64,000 nucleotides of DNA, from IMG/VR virus record IMGVR_UViG_3300042453_005121, positions 62,001-126,000 of that record; one strand, written 5' to 3'. This DNA comes from a virus. The notes under the pieces were generated by a model. The model was given only the letters and a program-made list of their open reading frames with translations. It did not search any database and was not told the origin of the DNA. Positions 16,209 to 23,632 of the stretch are shown piece after piece; position 1 is the stretch's first letter, and each line of letters starts with the position of its first letter. The position numbers and the translations under genes are program-made.

Positions 16209-17297
16209 ATGGCAGATGAGACTTTCAGGCCGCAGAAGAGGCCGGTTTCGCAGGAAGACGTGCAGGACAATGGACAGAATGCTTCGGAGCAACTCGCGAG
16301 CATGGCGGCGTTCCGCCAGAGGGCCGCGGAAGAGGGCGGCGAAGAATTCGCGAATCCCGAGGGTGAATCCGGGGTCAAGATAACGGGTAAGGTTCCGGAG
16401 GGGTTCAAGAAAGCTCTCGCCCAGAACAAGATGCAAAAAAACAACCAAACCAGACCTGCCGAAATGCGGGTGACCGGGAGCAGCAAGTTAGAAGAGCTGA
16501 TCGCCGGTATCGGCGCCAAGGGCAGCATGGTGTACGAAAGGGTGGAATTGCCTTCCAAGGGAAAGTTTTACAACGGCGAGGACGGACCGTCGGACGGAAT
16601 CGTGCACCTGCGTCCCATGACGGGAGAGGAAGAGGAGATTCTCGCCACTCCTAGGTTCGTGCGCAAGGGACAAGCCATCAATATGATCTTCAACAGATGT
16701 ATGAAGGAGAACTTTGACAGTTCTAACTTCCTGACACAGGACAGGACCTACATGCTGATTTATCTGCGTGGTATTTCCTACACGCCCGATTACGACGTTG
16801 AGGTCAGGGACCCAGAGAGCGATCAGACGTTCGCCACGACGATAAACCTCAATGATCTTTATGTGGATTATTGCGGATCGGATTTCGGAGCGGATAATCT
16901 GACGGACGTTCTGCCCACGACCGGATATAATTTCCGGTACAGGTTGGCGGTCGGAAGGGACGAACAGGATATTCAGGAGTATCGTGAGCGTAGGGCGAAG
17001 AACTTTGACCTGAGCGGTCAGGCTGACGACACGCTACTCTACAGAACGGCACACCTCATAGAGGAAATAGAGGGTCTGGGCGACAAGACTGAAATACAGA
17101 CATTGCTCAAGAAACTCCCGATCCAGGACGTGGCATACCTAAGGACCGTGGTGAATGAGCCTCCGTTCGGGGTGGACACGAAGATCAGCATCACCAACCC
17201 ATACACGCTCAGGGACTTTGAGATTGAGCTTCCGTTGGAGTCAAATTTTTTCTTCCCACGGGCAAAAAGGAAGAAGACGTCGAAAACTCAAGCCTAG
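16209..17297 (+). CDS. Baseplate hub protein, T4 gp26-like (362 aa)
   Basis: After a charged, disordered first 90 residues, the central part has the pattern of the T4 gp26 baseplate family: ELPSKGKFYNGEDG, IVHLRPMTGEEEEIL, FVRKGQAINMIFNRC, and TYMLIYLRGISYTPDY. These proteins are assembly or structural components of the baseplate hub. The gene is preceded by AAAGGAGA. The N-terminal extension makes it longer than T4 gp26 (208 residues). It is followed by a 55-residue gene and a beta-rich structural gene on the same strand. Confidence 0.75.
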   Translation: MADETFRPQKRPVSQEDVQDNGQNASEQLASMAAFRQRAAEEGGEEFANPEGESGVKITGKVPEGFKKALAQNKMQKNNQTRPAEMRVTGSSKLEELIAGIGAKGSMVYERVELPSKGKFYNGEDGPSDGIVHLRPMTGEEEEILATPRFVRKGQAINMIFNRCMKENFDSSNFLTQDRTYMLIYLRGISYTPDYDVEVRDPESDQTFATTINLNDLYVDYCGSDFGADNLTDVLPTTGYNFRYRLAVGRDEQDIQEYRERRAKNFDLSGQADDTLLYRTAHLIEEIEGLGDKTEIQTLLKKLPIQDVAYLRTVVNEPPFGVDTKISITNPYTLRDFEIELPLESNFFFPRAKRKKTSKTQA

Positions 17298-17314
17298 AGT
17301 TGTGGAAGAATCTC

Positions 17315-17482
17315 ATGGAGGAGATGTTCTTCTTCATGTACCACCTCAGGCAGAACAGAGAGTCGTTCCTTGCTTTGCCCATAAATGAGAGAAAATGGAT
17401 CATCAGCAGGTTCATAGAACAGAAGGACAAAGAGAATAAGGCAATGGAGGATGCCAGGAGAAAGGCGAAGAGTAAGAAGTAA
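17315..17482 (+). CDS. Small baseplate-operon protein (55 aa)
   Basis: The product contains YHLRQNRESFLALPINERKW and a Lys-rich helical end. In T4-like phages a small gene follows gp26 (gp51, a hub assembly factor); sequence identity to gp51 is not claimed. The ATG at 17315 has GGAAG upstream; a TTG at 17300 would add five residues. It lies two bases before the next gene, which supports it as real. Confidence 0.65.
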   Translation: MEEMFFFMYHLRQNRESFLALPINERKWIISRFIEQKDKENKAMEDARRKAKSKK

Positions 17483-17484
17483 CC

Positions 17485-18234
17485 ATGTCGCAGAAAGAAA
17501 GAAACCAGAATCCTGTCGTCGGGGACGTGCTCAACCTGCGTTTGTTCACCTACAACGCCAACCAAAGGCAGGCGGTGGACGACGTGGAAAAGGTAGAGAT
17601 ATACAGGCTGGACCCTACGTGTGTCACGGAGGACAATAAGGAGGGAAGGAGCCTTGTGGCCACCGTGGATGGTGGCGATGTTGAAATTGTCTCGGACCCT
17701 TTCGGAGGCCACTACAAGGTGTCCGTGGAACTGGAGTCGGAGTCCTACACCATAGGCAAGTATGTTGATGTCTGGAGTGTGAGGTTCAGTGCAAATCAAT
17801 CAGGCTCAATAACAAACGGATTTCGCATTCTTCCTGAGTTGTGGTATGCGGACTCCATGCCCGTGGTCTATGACTTCAGTTTTGGATTCAGGCCTAACAG
17901 GGTGAGGAAAGGGGAGCGGAGATGGCTCACAATTGACGTGATCCCGAACGTGCCCGGAGCGTCCGACATGGAGAGGTACTACTCCAACCTTGCTCTCGCG
18001 AGTCCGGTGAAGATATTTGTTGAGAAACTCTGTGGGGACTGCGTACCCAAGGAGAAAGACCTCCGAATGGTTGTGGAAGGAGGGGATGTGGAGCATCGGC
18101 ATGACTCCGAGGGCTATTTCTTTCTGGACACAGGGGAACTCGAGATGGATTGTGGAATTTATAATGTGTGGTTTGAGTTGGAGTTCGGAGAAAACAAGTT
18201 TATCTCCGACAACCTCCAGTTGCAGGTCTTCTGA
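17485..18234 (+). CDS. Putative beta-rich virion protein (249 aa)
   Basis: The sequence alternates beta strands with acidic loops throughout, with two Ig-like-looking halves (about 10-110 and 115-249) and a Cys pair CGDCVP near residue 180. Its spacing two bases after the small baseplate-operon gene indicates co-translation. A tail or baseplate component is likely from position alone; no family was recognised. Confidence 0.65.
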   Translation: MSQKERNQNPVVGDVLNLRLFTYNANQRQAVDDVEKVEIYRLDPTCVTEDNKEGRSLVATVDGGDVEIVSDPFGGHYKVSVELESESYTIGKYVDVWSVRFSANQSGSITNGFRILPELWYADSMPVVYDFSFGFRPNRVRKGERRWLTIDVIPNVPGASDMERYYSNLALASPVKIFVEKLCGDCVPKEKDLRMVVEGGDVEHRHDSEGYFFLDTGELEMDCGIYNVWFELEFGENKFISDNLQLQVF

Positions 18235-18431
18235 ATACCTTTCTTCAGCAAATTTCCCATATTGCCCTCCGTGCATGCGGACGAATTCTCTCTGAGTCCA
18301 AGAGCGATACGCCAAAAATAGCGGAAAAAACCGAGTTTGCTAAAAATTTGCTTCGGTGCGGTTGACATTACGCACGGGCGACGTACAACCTTTTAGTAGA
18401 CCGAGTTCGCCTGTTCGCAAGGAGAAGCAAA
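18235..18431. other. Intergenic gap before the ParB-like gene, no gene seen
   Basis: This 197-base gap has no convincing gene. It holds TTGACA at 18363-18368 but no good -10 element at 17-base spacing. The final CAAGGAGAAG is the ribosome binding site of the next gene. Confidence 0.4.
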
Positions 18432-19445
18432 ATGAATACGTCGGTGGACCTGAAGTCCCAGCGTCAGTCAATCCTCTCGCAACTTGAGGAGATGGGCTTT
18501 TCTTCGGAAGACATAACCGGAAAGCGGCACTTCATCCCAAAGCCTGCGGAGGTTGCGAGCGAGAGGAAGGCCGTTGAAGACAACGAGTCCAGTGCCCTGC
18601 AGAACCAACGGCTTTATGTCGCCCAAGCGAGAAAGAGCGGCAAGCCTTGGTTCCACCATCCGAAGCAAAAGCACCAGTACAGCGAATTTGTTCTGGTCAC
18701 GCCCGAAATGGCCAAAAGCCTTTTGGAGCACAACCGCAATCCACGGAAAAAGATCATGCAGGCCGTGGTTGATCGTTATCGCTCCGACATGGCTGCCGGA
18801 GAATGGAATGACAACAGTTCTGCGGTTGCCATTGACTACAACGGCCACATGCACAACGGTCAGCACCGCATTTCCGCGATCGTCCAACTTGGAAAGCCTC
18901 AGAGGCTCTGGTTTACCTTCCAGACGCTCGTGAGTGCGAGAGAAGACGAGGATATGGGGGCACCTAGGAAGCCAGCGGTGCAGATTGAGCAGAAACTGCA
19001 CAACAGGATCGGAAACAAGCTTCCGGCCGTATGCAGGTCTGCCATGCGAGGGGTTTCGGGCTCCACAAAGAGGATTTCTTCGGCCCAGTTGGCTGACTTT
19101 GCTGAACTTTACGGAGCCGAGATTGAGTGGCTTGAGCGGACTTGTCCGACGTACCGGAGCGACATTCTTGGGGCATTCCTCAAGTCCGTGCTCTGGTACG
19201 GGGCAGATAGGATGGAGCCGTTCCTGAAGCGTTTCGGCGATGTTTTGTTTGATAGCAAAGAGGACCCGGCTAGGCTCCTCCACGCAGTCGCGAAAGGAAG
19301 CGGCGGCAAGACGCGGATGAACCTCTACAAAAAGGCCCTCGCCGCGATTCATTACAACATAACGGGCAAGCGGGTCTCAAAGCTCGTTGAACGAGAGGTT
19401 GATATTTTTGAATGGGAGACCGGTTGGAAGGTTCCCTCACGCTGA
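18432..19445 (+). CDS. ParB/Srx-fold N-terminal domain protein (337 aa)
   Basis: Residues about 90-175 have the ParB-like signature found in phage and plasmid proteins: VTPEMAKSLLEHNRNPR, a basic helix with DRYRSDMAAGEW, then IDYNGHMHNGQHRISAIVQLGK. The GQHR motif is the core NTP-binding and nuclease-type sequence. The C-terminal half is helical. Related proteins act in partitioning, as nucleases, or have unknown phage roles. The start follows CAAGGAGAAG. It heads a plus-strand pair with the S1-like protein at 19459. Confidence 0.7.
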   Translation: MNTSVDLKSQRQSILSQLEEMGFSSEDITGKRHFIPKPAEVASERKAVEDNESSALQNQRLYVAQARKSGKPWFHHPKQKHQYSEFVLVTPEMAKSLLEHNRNPRKKIMQAVVDRYRSDMAAGEWNDNSSAVAIDYNGHMHNGQHRISAIVQLGKPQRLWFTFQTLVSAREDEDMGAPRKPAVQIEQKLHNRIGNKLPAVCRSAMRGVSGSTKRISSAQLADFAELYGAEIEWLERTCPTYRSDILGAFLKSVLWYGADRMEPFLKRFGDVLFDSKEDPARLLHAVAKGSGGKTRMNLYKKALAAIHYNITGKRVSKLVEREVDIFEWETGWKVPSR

Positions 19446-19458
19446 ACTGGAGGACAAG

Positions 19459-21222
19459 ATGTCAGAAGCCCAAGAATTCCGGATATCCTTTGAAAACTTG
19501 TTCAGGCGGGCCGAAAAGAAAATAGCCGGACCCACCGTAGATCTCCTCCGGGTGATCCTGAAAAACGCCTGCCTGGACGAGGGCGAATGGGTGCTCAAAG
19601 ACTCCCGCAGGATCAAAAAGAAGGGTCGGGGAAAGTTCCATGCCATAAGGGTGGAATCTAGGTCTGGGGCTAAATCCGTCAGGGTGTGGTGCAAGCCCAG
19701 GGGCAACGATTCCTGTTTTGAATATTCGTTAGTTCCTCCTCATGAAATATCTGCCGAGGAGGTTTTCAAGATACTCGAAAGAGCCAATCCGGTTTCCTTG
19801 GAGGTTCCGGAGTCGCCCGCATTGCCCGGTGCTTTCCTGAGTCACGTCATTGACGTGCCGCCACACATCAACCCCCCGGAAAAAGTCAAGGTTTTTGAAG
19901 TCTCAGAAAACAGTTTCCAAGATGTTTCTGGGGAGGTTCCCATGGGCGAATCTCAAACTAAAGGAGCCGGGCACAATGTTATCCCCGGCATCGTGATGGC
20001 GATTGATTCGGACGAGGTTTTTGTCGCTTTGCCCAACGGCAACGCCGGCATTATAAAAAAGAGCGATTACGATCTCAAACAGCACATTACAAGGCACGAT
20101 CTGGCAGAAGAAGGCAGGGCGATTAGGGTCAGCATAAGTGGCTCGACCGCCAAAACCGGCCAGCCATTCAGGCTGGAGCTTGACGCCCGATACCTTGAGG
20201 ACGGACAATCTTCCGGCTGGACGGTTTCTGACCAGCAGATATTGGGGGAAATATGCGAGGAGTTCAATACGCCCGCAGAGAGAATCCAGGCGTGGAAAGA
20301 AAGGGCAGGGGGTGTTCCGAGGGGGGAGACGGCAGAAAGGCCGCCAGAGGCCCTCACAGAGGCCCCAGAGGGCTCATTTGCCTTCTCCATGGTTCTGGAC
20401 GAGCCTTGTTTGTTGTCAGATCAGGAGGTTATGGACAAGGCCTTAGTCGCCATGAGTTCGGCGGTCGATGAAAGCGGATACATCAAGAAGAACGACGCCT
20501 CCAATTCCATCATAGAAAAACTCGGGATCAGGAATTTTGTAGAGAACGTCAGTGGCGGCACCTACACTTCGGTGGAGGGTGCAATGAGGGCACTCACGAT
20601 GGCTCTTACAAACCGGGGACACTACATCCAAAGGATTCACTATCCTTCCGGCTTCAACGTCAGAGGCTATAAATTGACAGCCAAGGCCGAGAGGAGAATA
20701 AAGGCCCTCAAGGAAAAGTACATGGCAGAGGAGGGGCGGCCTACAACCAAGCTGGGGTCGGTCGGGACCACGGAGTTGCAGGACGCCGAAAACAAACCAA
20801 ATGCCAGCTCGGACGAGCTTCATTCGGAAGGCATGACTGCCCCAGAAATCAAAGCGGAACTTGAGCGATTTGATTCGAATGCTCTGGACCGTCTCCAATC
20901 GCTCATATCCGAGTGCAAGGAGGCCGAAAATCACATCAAGGAGGTTGACTCCGTAATCGCAAATCTTGAGTCCGAGATATCGGACCTCAAGATAGATTTA
21001 GAGGCCCTTGATCTGGCCGAGAAGGAAAGAGTAAGGCAGATGGAGGAATTGACTCGCGATATTGGGCGGATCAGATCCAAGAAGGAGCCGATCATCAAAT
21101 CCATAGAACAGAAGGTCCGCGATAGGGAAGAATGGGAAAGGGAGAAGGCCCCGGTCTTGTCCAAAAAATCAAAAGTTGAGATAGAAATTTTCGGCGTCAC
21201 TGGGCACAGGCGGGCGAACTGA
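19459..21222 (+). CDS. Large protein with S1-like OB segment and C-terminal coiled coil (587 aa)
   Basis: The ATG at 19459 follows GGAGGAC. Residues about 175-245 read like an S1 RNA-binding domain (GIVMAIDSDEVFVALPNGNAGII, then GRAIRVSISG). A middle segment (about 330-430) looks like a winged-helix or helical DNA-binding fold (SGYIKKNDASNSIIEKLGI, GAMRALTMALTNRG). The last 100 residues are a long heptad-type coiled coil. The combination suggests a nucleic-acid-binding protein, but no known family was recognised. It follows the ParB-like gene by 13 bases. Confidence 0.7.
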   Translation: MSEAQEFRISFENLFRRAEKKIAGPTVDLLRVILKNACLDEGEWVLKDSRRIKKKGRGKFHAIRVESRSGAKSVRVWCKPRGNDSCFEYSLVPPHEISAEEVFKILERANPVSLEVPESPALPGAFLSHVIDVPPHINPPEKVKVFEVSENSFQDVSGEVPMGESQTKGAGHNVIPGIVMAIDSDEVFVALPNGNAGIIKKSDYDLKQHITRHDLAEEGRAIRVSISGSTAKTGQPFRLELDARYLEDGQSSGWTVSDQQILGEICEEFNTPAERIQAWKERAGGVPRGETAERPPEALTEAPEGSFAFSMVLDEPCLLSDQEVMDKALVAMSSAVDESGYIKKNDASNSIIEKLGIRNFVENVSGGTYTSVEGAMRALTMALTNRGHYIQRIHYPSGFNVRGYKLTAKAERRIKALKEKYMAEEGRPTTKLGSVGTTELQDAENKPNASSDELHSEGMTAPEIKAELERFDSNALDRLQSLISECKEAENHIKEVDSVIANLESEISDLKIDLEALDLAEKERVRQMEELTRDIGRIRSKKEPIIKSIEQKVRDREEWEREKAPVLSKKSKVEIEIFGVTGHRRAN

Positions 21223-21763
21223 AGAAGAAATCGTCCTCAAACTTCATAAGGTCGTCATAAAGGACGACCTTCCAGTCCCTGTATTTCATCTGGTAGGCGA
21301 ACGAATCCACGAGGTCCGACTCCCTCAGAAAGGCGAGTCTGGGCTTGCGATCCTTTTTCCAGAGCAGCATTGGTTTTCTCTGGCACCTGGTCGAGTCATC
21401 GGTGACCTGCCGGAGAAACTCATCCAACTCTGCGTGGCCTCCCTCAAAGGCCGATACTAGGTCAATGTCGTTATATCCACCTTTGCTCTCTAAAACAAAA
21501 TTGAAGTTGTCGGGACAAACTATATCACCAGAATAGATGTTTTTGGCGGTATGCGACAGGTGCACGTTCTGTGCTCCCCAGCGGTTTCCGCTGCCCACCG
21601 ATCGCGAAAATTTTCCCCACGTCGGGTTGGAAGAAAGGATGCTGGCGAATCGCAGATTCAGGTTTTTTACAAGTTCAAGTTCTACTCTTTTGCCCTTGAT
21701 TCCTGATTTTATCTTTTTCGGCTTCTTTTGAAATATATCATCCACATCAAGTTCTTCATCCAT
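21197..21763 (-). CDS. Putative PD-(D/E)XK nuclease / Holliday junction resolvase-like (188 aa)
   Basis: The start MDEELDVDDIFQKK at 21763 is preferred to upstream in-frame codons because it touches the shared TATATA element. GKRVELELVKNLNLRF, SGDIVCPDNF and LESKGGYNDIDL place E, D and E-x-K in the order of the PD-(D/E)XK fold used by Hjc-type resolvases and phage endonucleases. It overlaps the end of the convergent S1-like gene by 26 bases. The fold call is inference from these motifs. Confidence 0.6.
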   Translation of the reverse strand: MDEELDVDDIFQKKPKKIKSGIKGKRVELELVKNLNLRFASILSSNPTWGKFSRSVGSGNRWGAQNVHLSHTAKNIYSGDIVCPDNFNFVLESKGGYNDIDLVSAFEGGHAELDEFLRQVTDDSTRCQRKPMLLWKKDRKPRLAFLRESDLVDSFAYQMKYRDWKVVLYDDLMKFEDDFFFSSPACAQ

Positions 21764-21768
21764 CAAAA

Positions 21769-21774
21769 TATATA
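21769..21774. promoter_or_regulatory. Shared TATATA element between divergent genes at 21763 and 21781
   Basis: Only 17 bases separate the two divergent start codons, and TATATA is in the centre. On the minus side the ATG follows five bases later with no ribosome binding site; on the plus side AGGAATA precedes the ATG. This is the tightest example of the divergent arrangement. Confidence 0.4.
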
Positions 21775-21780
21775 GGAATA

Positions 21781-22062
21781 ATGAAATCAATAATCCTGAT
21801 GACTACATTTTTGATGATTTTCCTTGTGTGGGAATCCAAGCAACCCGTGGCGGTCAAAAAGAACGAACCAGACCTGAGGACGAGGGTCAAAGAGATAGAG
21901 TTTCAAAAGGCGGAAGAGATATATCTCTACCACCGTAGCAGATGCGAACAACTCAGAGAGGTCCACCAGCCAAATCACAAAGACATGATGGAAGCCGAGT
22001 TGAAATTGAAACTCAGCCGTCTTGATCTGGAGCTTGCCTCAATAAACAAAGAGTTGGACTGA
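21781..22062 (+). CDS. Small membrane-anchored protein (93 aa)
   Basis: The N-terminus MKSIILMTTFLMIFLVW is a single membrane-spanning segment or uncleaved signal, followed by a charged helical body of about 70 residues rich in Glu, Lys and Leu. This is the architecture of an inner-membrane spanin-like or scaffold peptide, but no lysis gene is nearby and the role is unknown. It is preceded by AGGAATA. Confidence 0.6.
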   Translation: MKSIILMTTFLMIFLVWESKQPVAVKKNEPDLRTRVKEIEFQKAEEIYLYHRSRCEQLREVHQPNHKDMMEAELKLKLSRLDLELASINKELD

Positions 22063-22088
22063 GGCCCGAAGCGTCCATGCCCCGAACC

Positions 22089-22490
22089 TCAATTTTCGTC
22101 TTCAGGCTCTTCTTCAGAAGGCCCTATGTCATTGACCGGGGCCTCGCCAGAAATAGATTCCATTTGCTGCTGGACGGCTTTCAGGACGTCCTTCAATTCG
22201 CCTTTCTCTTCTATGGCCTTCATTATTGCAACTCCACATTTCTGAAGGACGGTCAAGTTTGACCGTTCGCTGTCAGGCCAATGAGTGTGGATCGTGCGCC
22301 TGATCTGGTTGACTATGGTCTCGGCATTGCTTACCAGATGACGAGGACCCATATCCTCGGCATTGTCATTGAGGTCTTGGAGGGCACTCAGTATGTCTGA
22401 GACCCTCTGGGCAAAGAATGCTTTGCTTTCGTCAAGTATGAATTCCTTGAATTGCATGCGCTTATCTAGGGCCTTCAGGCGATATTCCAT
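22089..22490 (-). CDS. Helical hypothetical protein (133 aa), internal capsid-targeting-like start possible
   Basis: From the ATG at 22490 (after GGAGCGTC) the product begins MEYRLKALDKR; a second ATG at 22457 would give MQFKEFILDES, which closely resembles the T4 leader MKTYQEFIAEA. The upstream start has the better ribosome binding site, so it is reported. The body is helical (IVNQIRRTIHTHW, GVAIMKAIEEKG) and ends acidic. It is the last gene of the minus-strand nucleotide block and overlaps the zinc-finger gene by 16 bases. Confidence 0.65.
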   Translation of the reverse strand: MEYRLKALDKRMQFKEFILDESKAFFAQRVSDILSALQDLNDNAEDMGPRHLVSNAETIVNQIRRTIHTHWPDSERSNLTVLQKCGVAIMKAIEEKGELKDVLKAVQQQMESISGEAPVNDIGPSEEEPEDEN

Positions 22491-22825
22491 GACGCTCCGG
22501 GTCTTTTATTGATTTTTTTGGAAGGACGAACCCCTTTGCATGCTTTCTCTACGGCGGCCACAGACAGTTTTGCCTGCCTGAGTGTCTCGGAAGCCCCCGA
22601 ATCGTACAATTCTTTGGGTGTATGAATATTTTGTGGCGAATATTCAACTTCCAAGTCTTCCTTGACACTTCCGTCCTTGCCGTAAATCTGATTGCTCGTC
22701 TTGGGTGCGAAATAGCATGTGAAACACATGATGGGATATGTCCTTCCGTCCACGAACGGAGAATTCTTGTGGGCCGTCGTGTACAAATCCAGTTTCTGAT
22801 GACAGAGAGGACATGTCTTTTTCAT
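22475..22825 (-). CDS. Zinc-binding small protein (116 aa)
   Basis: The start MKKTCPLCHQKLDLY at 22825 overlaps the upstream SET-protein stop as ATGA, so it is chosen over an upstream in-frame codon. CPLC near the start and CFTC about 30 residues later form a likely zinc site. The rest is Ser/Lys-rich. No family was recognised. Confidence 0.65.
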   Translation of the reverse strand: MKKTCPLCHQKLDLYTTAHKNSPFVDGRTYPIMCFTCYFAPKTSNQIYGKDGSVKEDLEVEYSPQNIHTPKELYDSGASETLRQAKLSVAAVEKACKGVRPSKKINKRPGASWNIA

Positions 22826-23205
22826 AGTTTCACTTTTTGGATGTCGCGCGACACAAACCAATCGGGCCCGTAATTAACGGTCAACTGCTGTCCTGGTTCT
22901 ATGTCCTTTATGGCCATTACGGCCATGAGCCTATCGTGGTAATTCATTGAGAACACGCAGTTGTTGTCATCGCTGTGATTGTACAGCATGATCCAACCGA
23001 GCACCACGGCCAACTGGCCTTCCCAAGCCACGACATAGTTCATGAGATTGTGGTCAATTTCACCGGAGGGCATGAAGACCACCGCCGGGGCTATCTCGAC
23101 AAAAGTCTGATTTTTTATTGATTCTTTTGTGAAGACGCAGTGGCCCAAGTCTTCTGTCCACCCCATGAAGAGGCGACTGTCAATGAACGGGGTGTATTCG
23201 TTCAT
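22822..23205 (-). CDS. SET-domain protein, putative lysine methyltransferase (127 aa)
   Basis: The layout follows a minimal SET domain: GHCVFTKESI with an early Gly turn, a middle WIMLYNHSDDNN (NHS at residues 76-78), then AIKDIEPGQQLTVNYG (catalytic-type Tyr at 112). In this family the NHS and the C-terminal GxxLTxxYG bind S-adenosylmethionine and the lysine. At 127 residues it lacks pre- and post-SET parts. It is coupled by ATGA overlaps to the zinc-binding gene and the dUTPase. The substrate could be a virion or host protein; this is unknown. Confidence 0.7.
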   Translation of the reverse strand: MNEYTPFIDSRLFMGWTEDLGHCVFTKESIKNQTFVEIAPAVVFMPSGEIDHNLMNYVVAWEGQLAVVLGWIMLYNHSDDNNCVFSMNYHDRLMAVMAIKDIEPGQQLTVNYGPDWFVSRDIQKVKL

Positions 23206-23630
23206 CTTCCTGTCGATCCGAATCCGCCTTCGCCGCGTTGAGTTGAAGAGAGTTCGTTCACTTCTACAAAATCAAAGTTGTAGTGTTTTTCAATAATCAT
23301 CTGGGCTATTTTATCACCCTGTCTGATGTTGAACGTCTCTTCCTTGTCGGTGTTGAAAAGTATGACTCTGATCTCGCCTCGGTAGGAGGAATCCACGACT
23401 CCGGCAAGAACGTCAATCCCGTATTTGAGCGCCAGTCCGCTTCTAGGGGCAACGCGACCATAATAGCCCTCCGGTATTTCCATGGAGATGCCGGTGGATA
23501 CCACGACCCTTGACAACGGCGGTATGGACTTTTCTTCTGCGCTCATCAAATCCATTCCTGCGTCGGTTGGATTTGCCCTCGTGAGCGGATTCTTGCAGGC
23601 GGATGGTGTTCTTGTGTAATTGATCTGCAT
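23202..23630 (-). CDS. dut: dUTPase (142 aa)
   Basis: It hydrolyses dUTP to dUMP and keeps uracil out of DNA. All five trimeric dUTPase motifs are present: DAGMDL (23-28), PRSGLA, GVVDSSYRGEI, RQGDKIAQMII and the C-terminal GEGGFGSTGR. The ATG at 23630 has GTGAGG seven bases upstream; a TTG two codons before is possible. It overlaps the SET-protein start (ATGA) and lies within the overlapping nucleotide-metabolism block with nrdA and nrdB. Confidence 0.93.
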   Translation of the reverse strand: MQINYTRTPSACKNPLTRANPTDAGMDLMSAEEKSIPPLSRVVVSTGISMEIPEGYYGRVAPRSGLALKYGIDVLAGVVDSSYRGEIRVILFNTDKEETFNIRQGDKIAQMIIEKHYNFDFVEVNELSSTQRGEGGFGSTGR

Positions 23631-23632
23631 TT

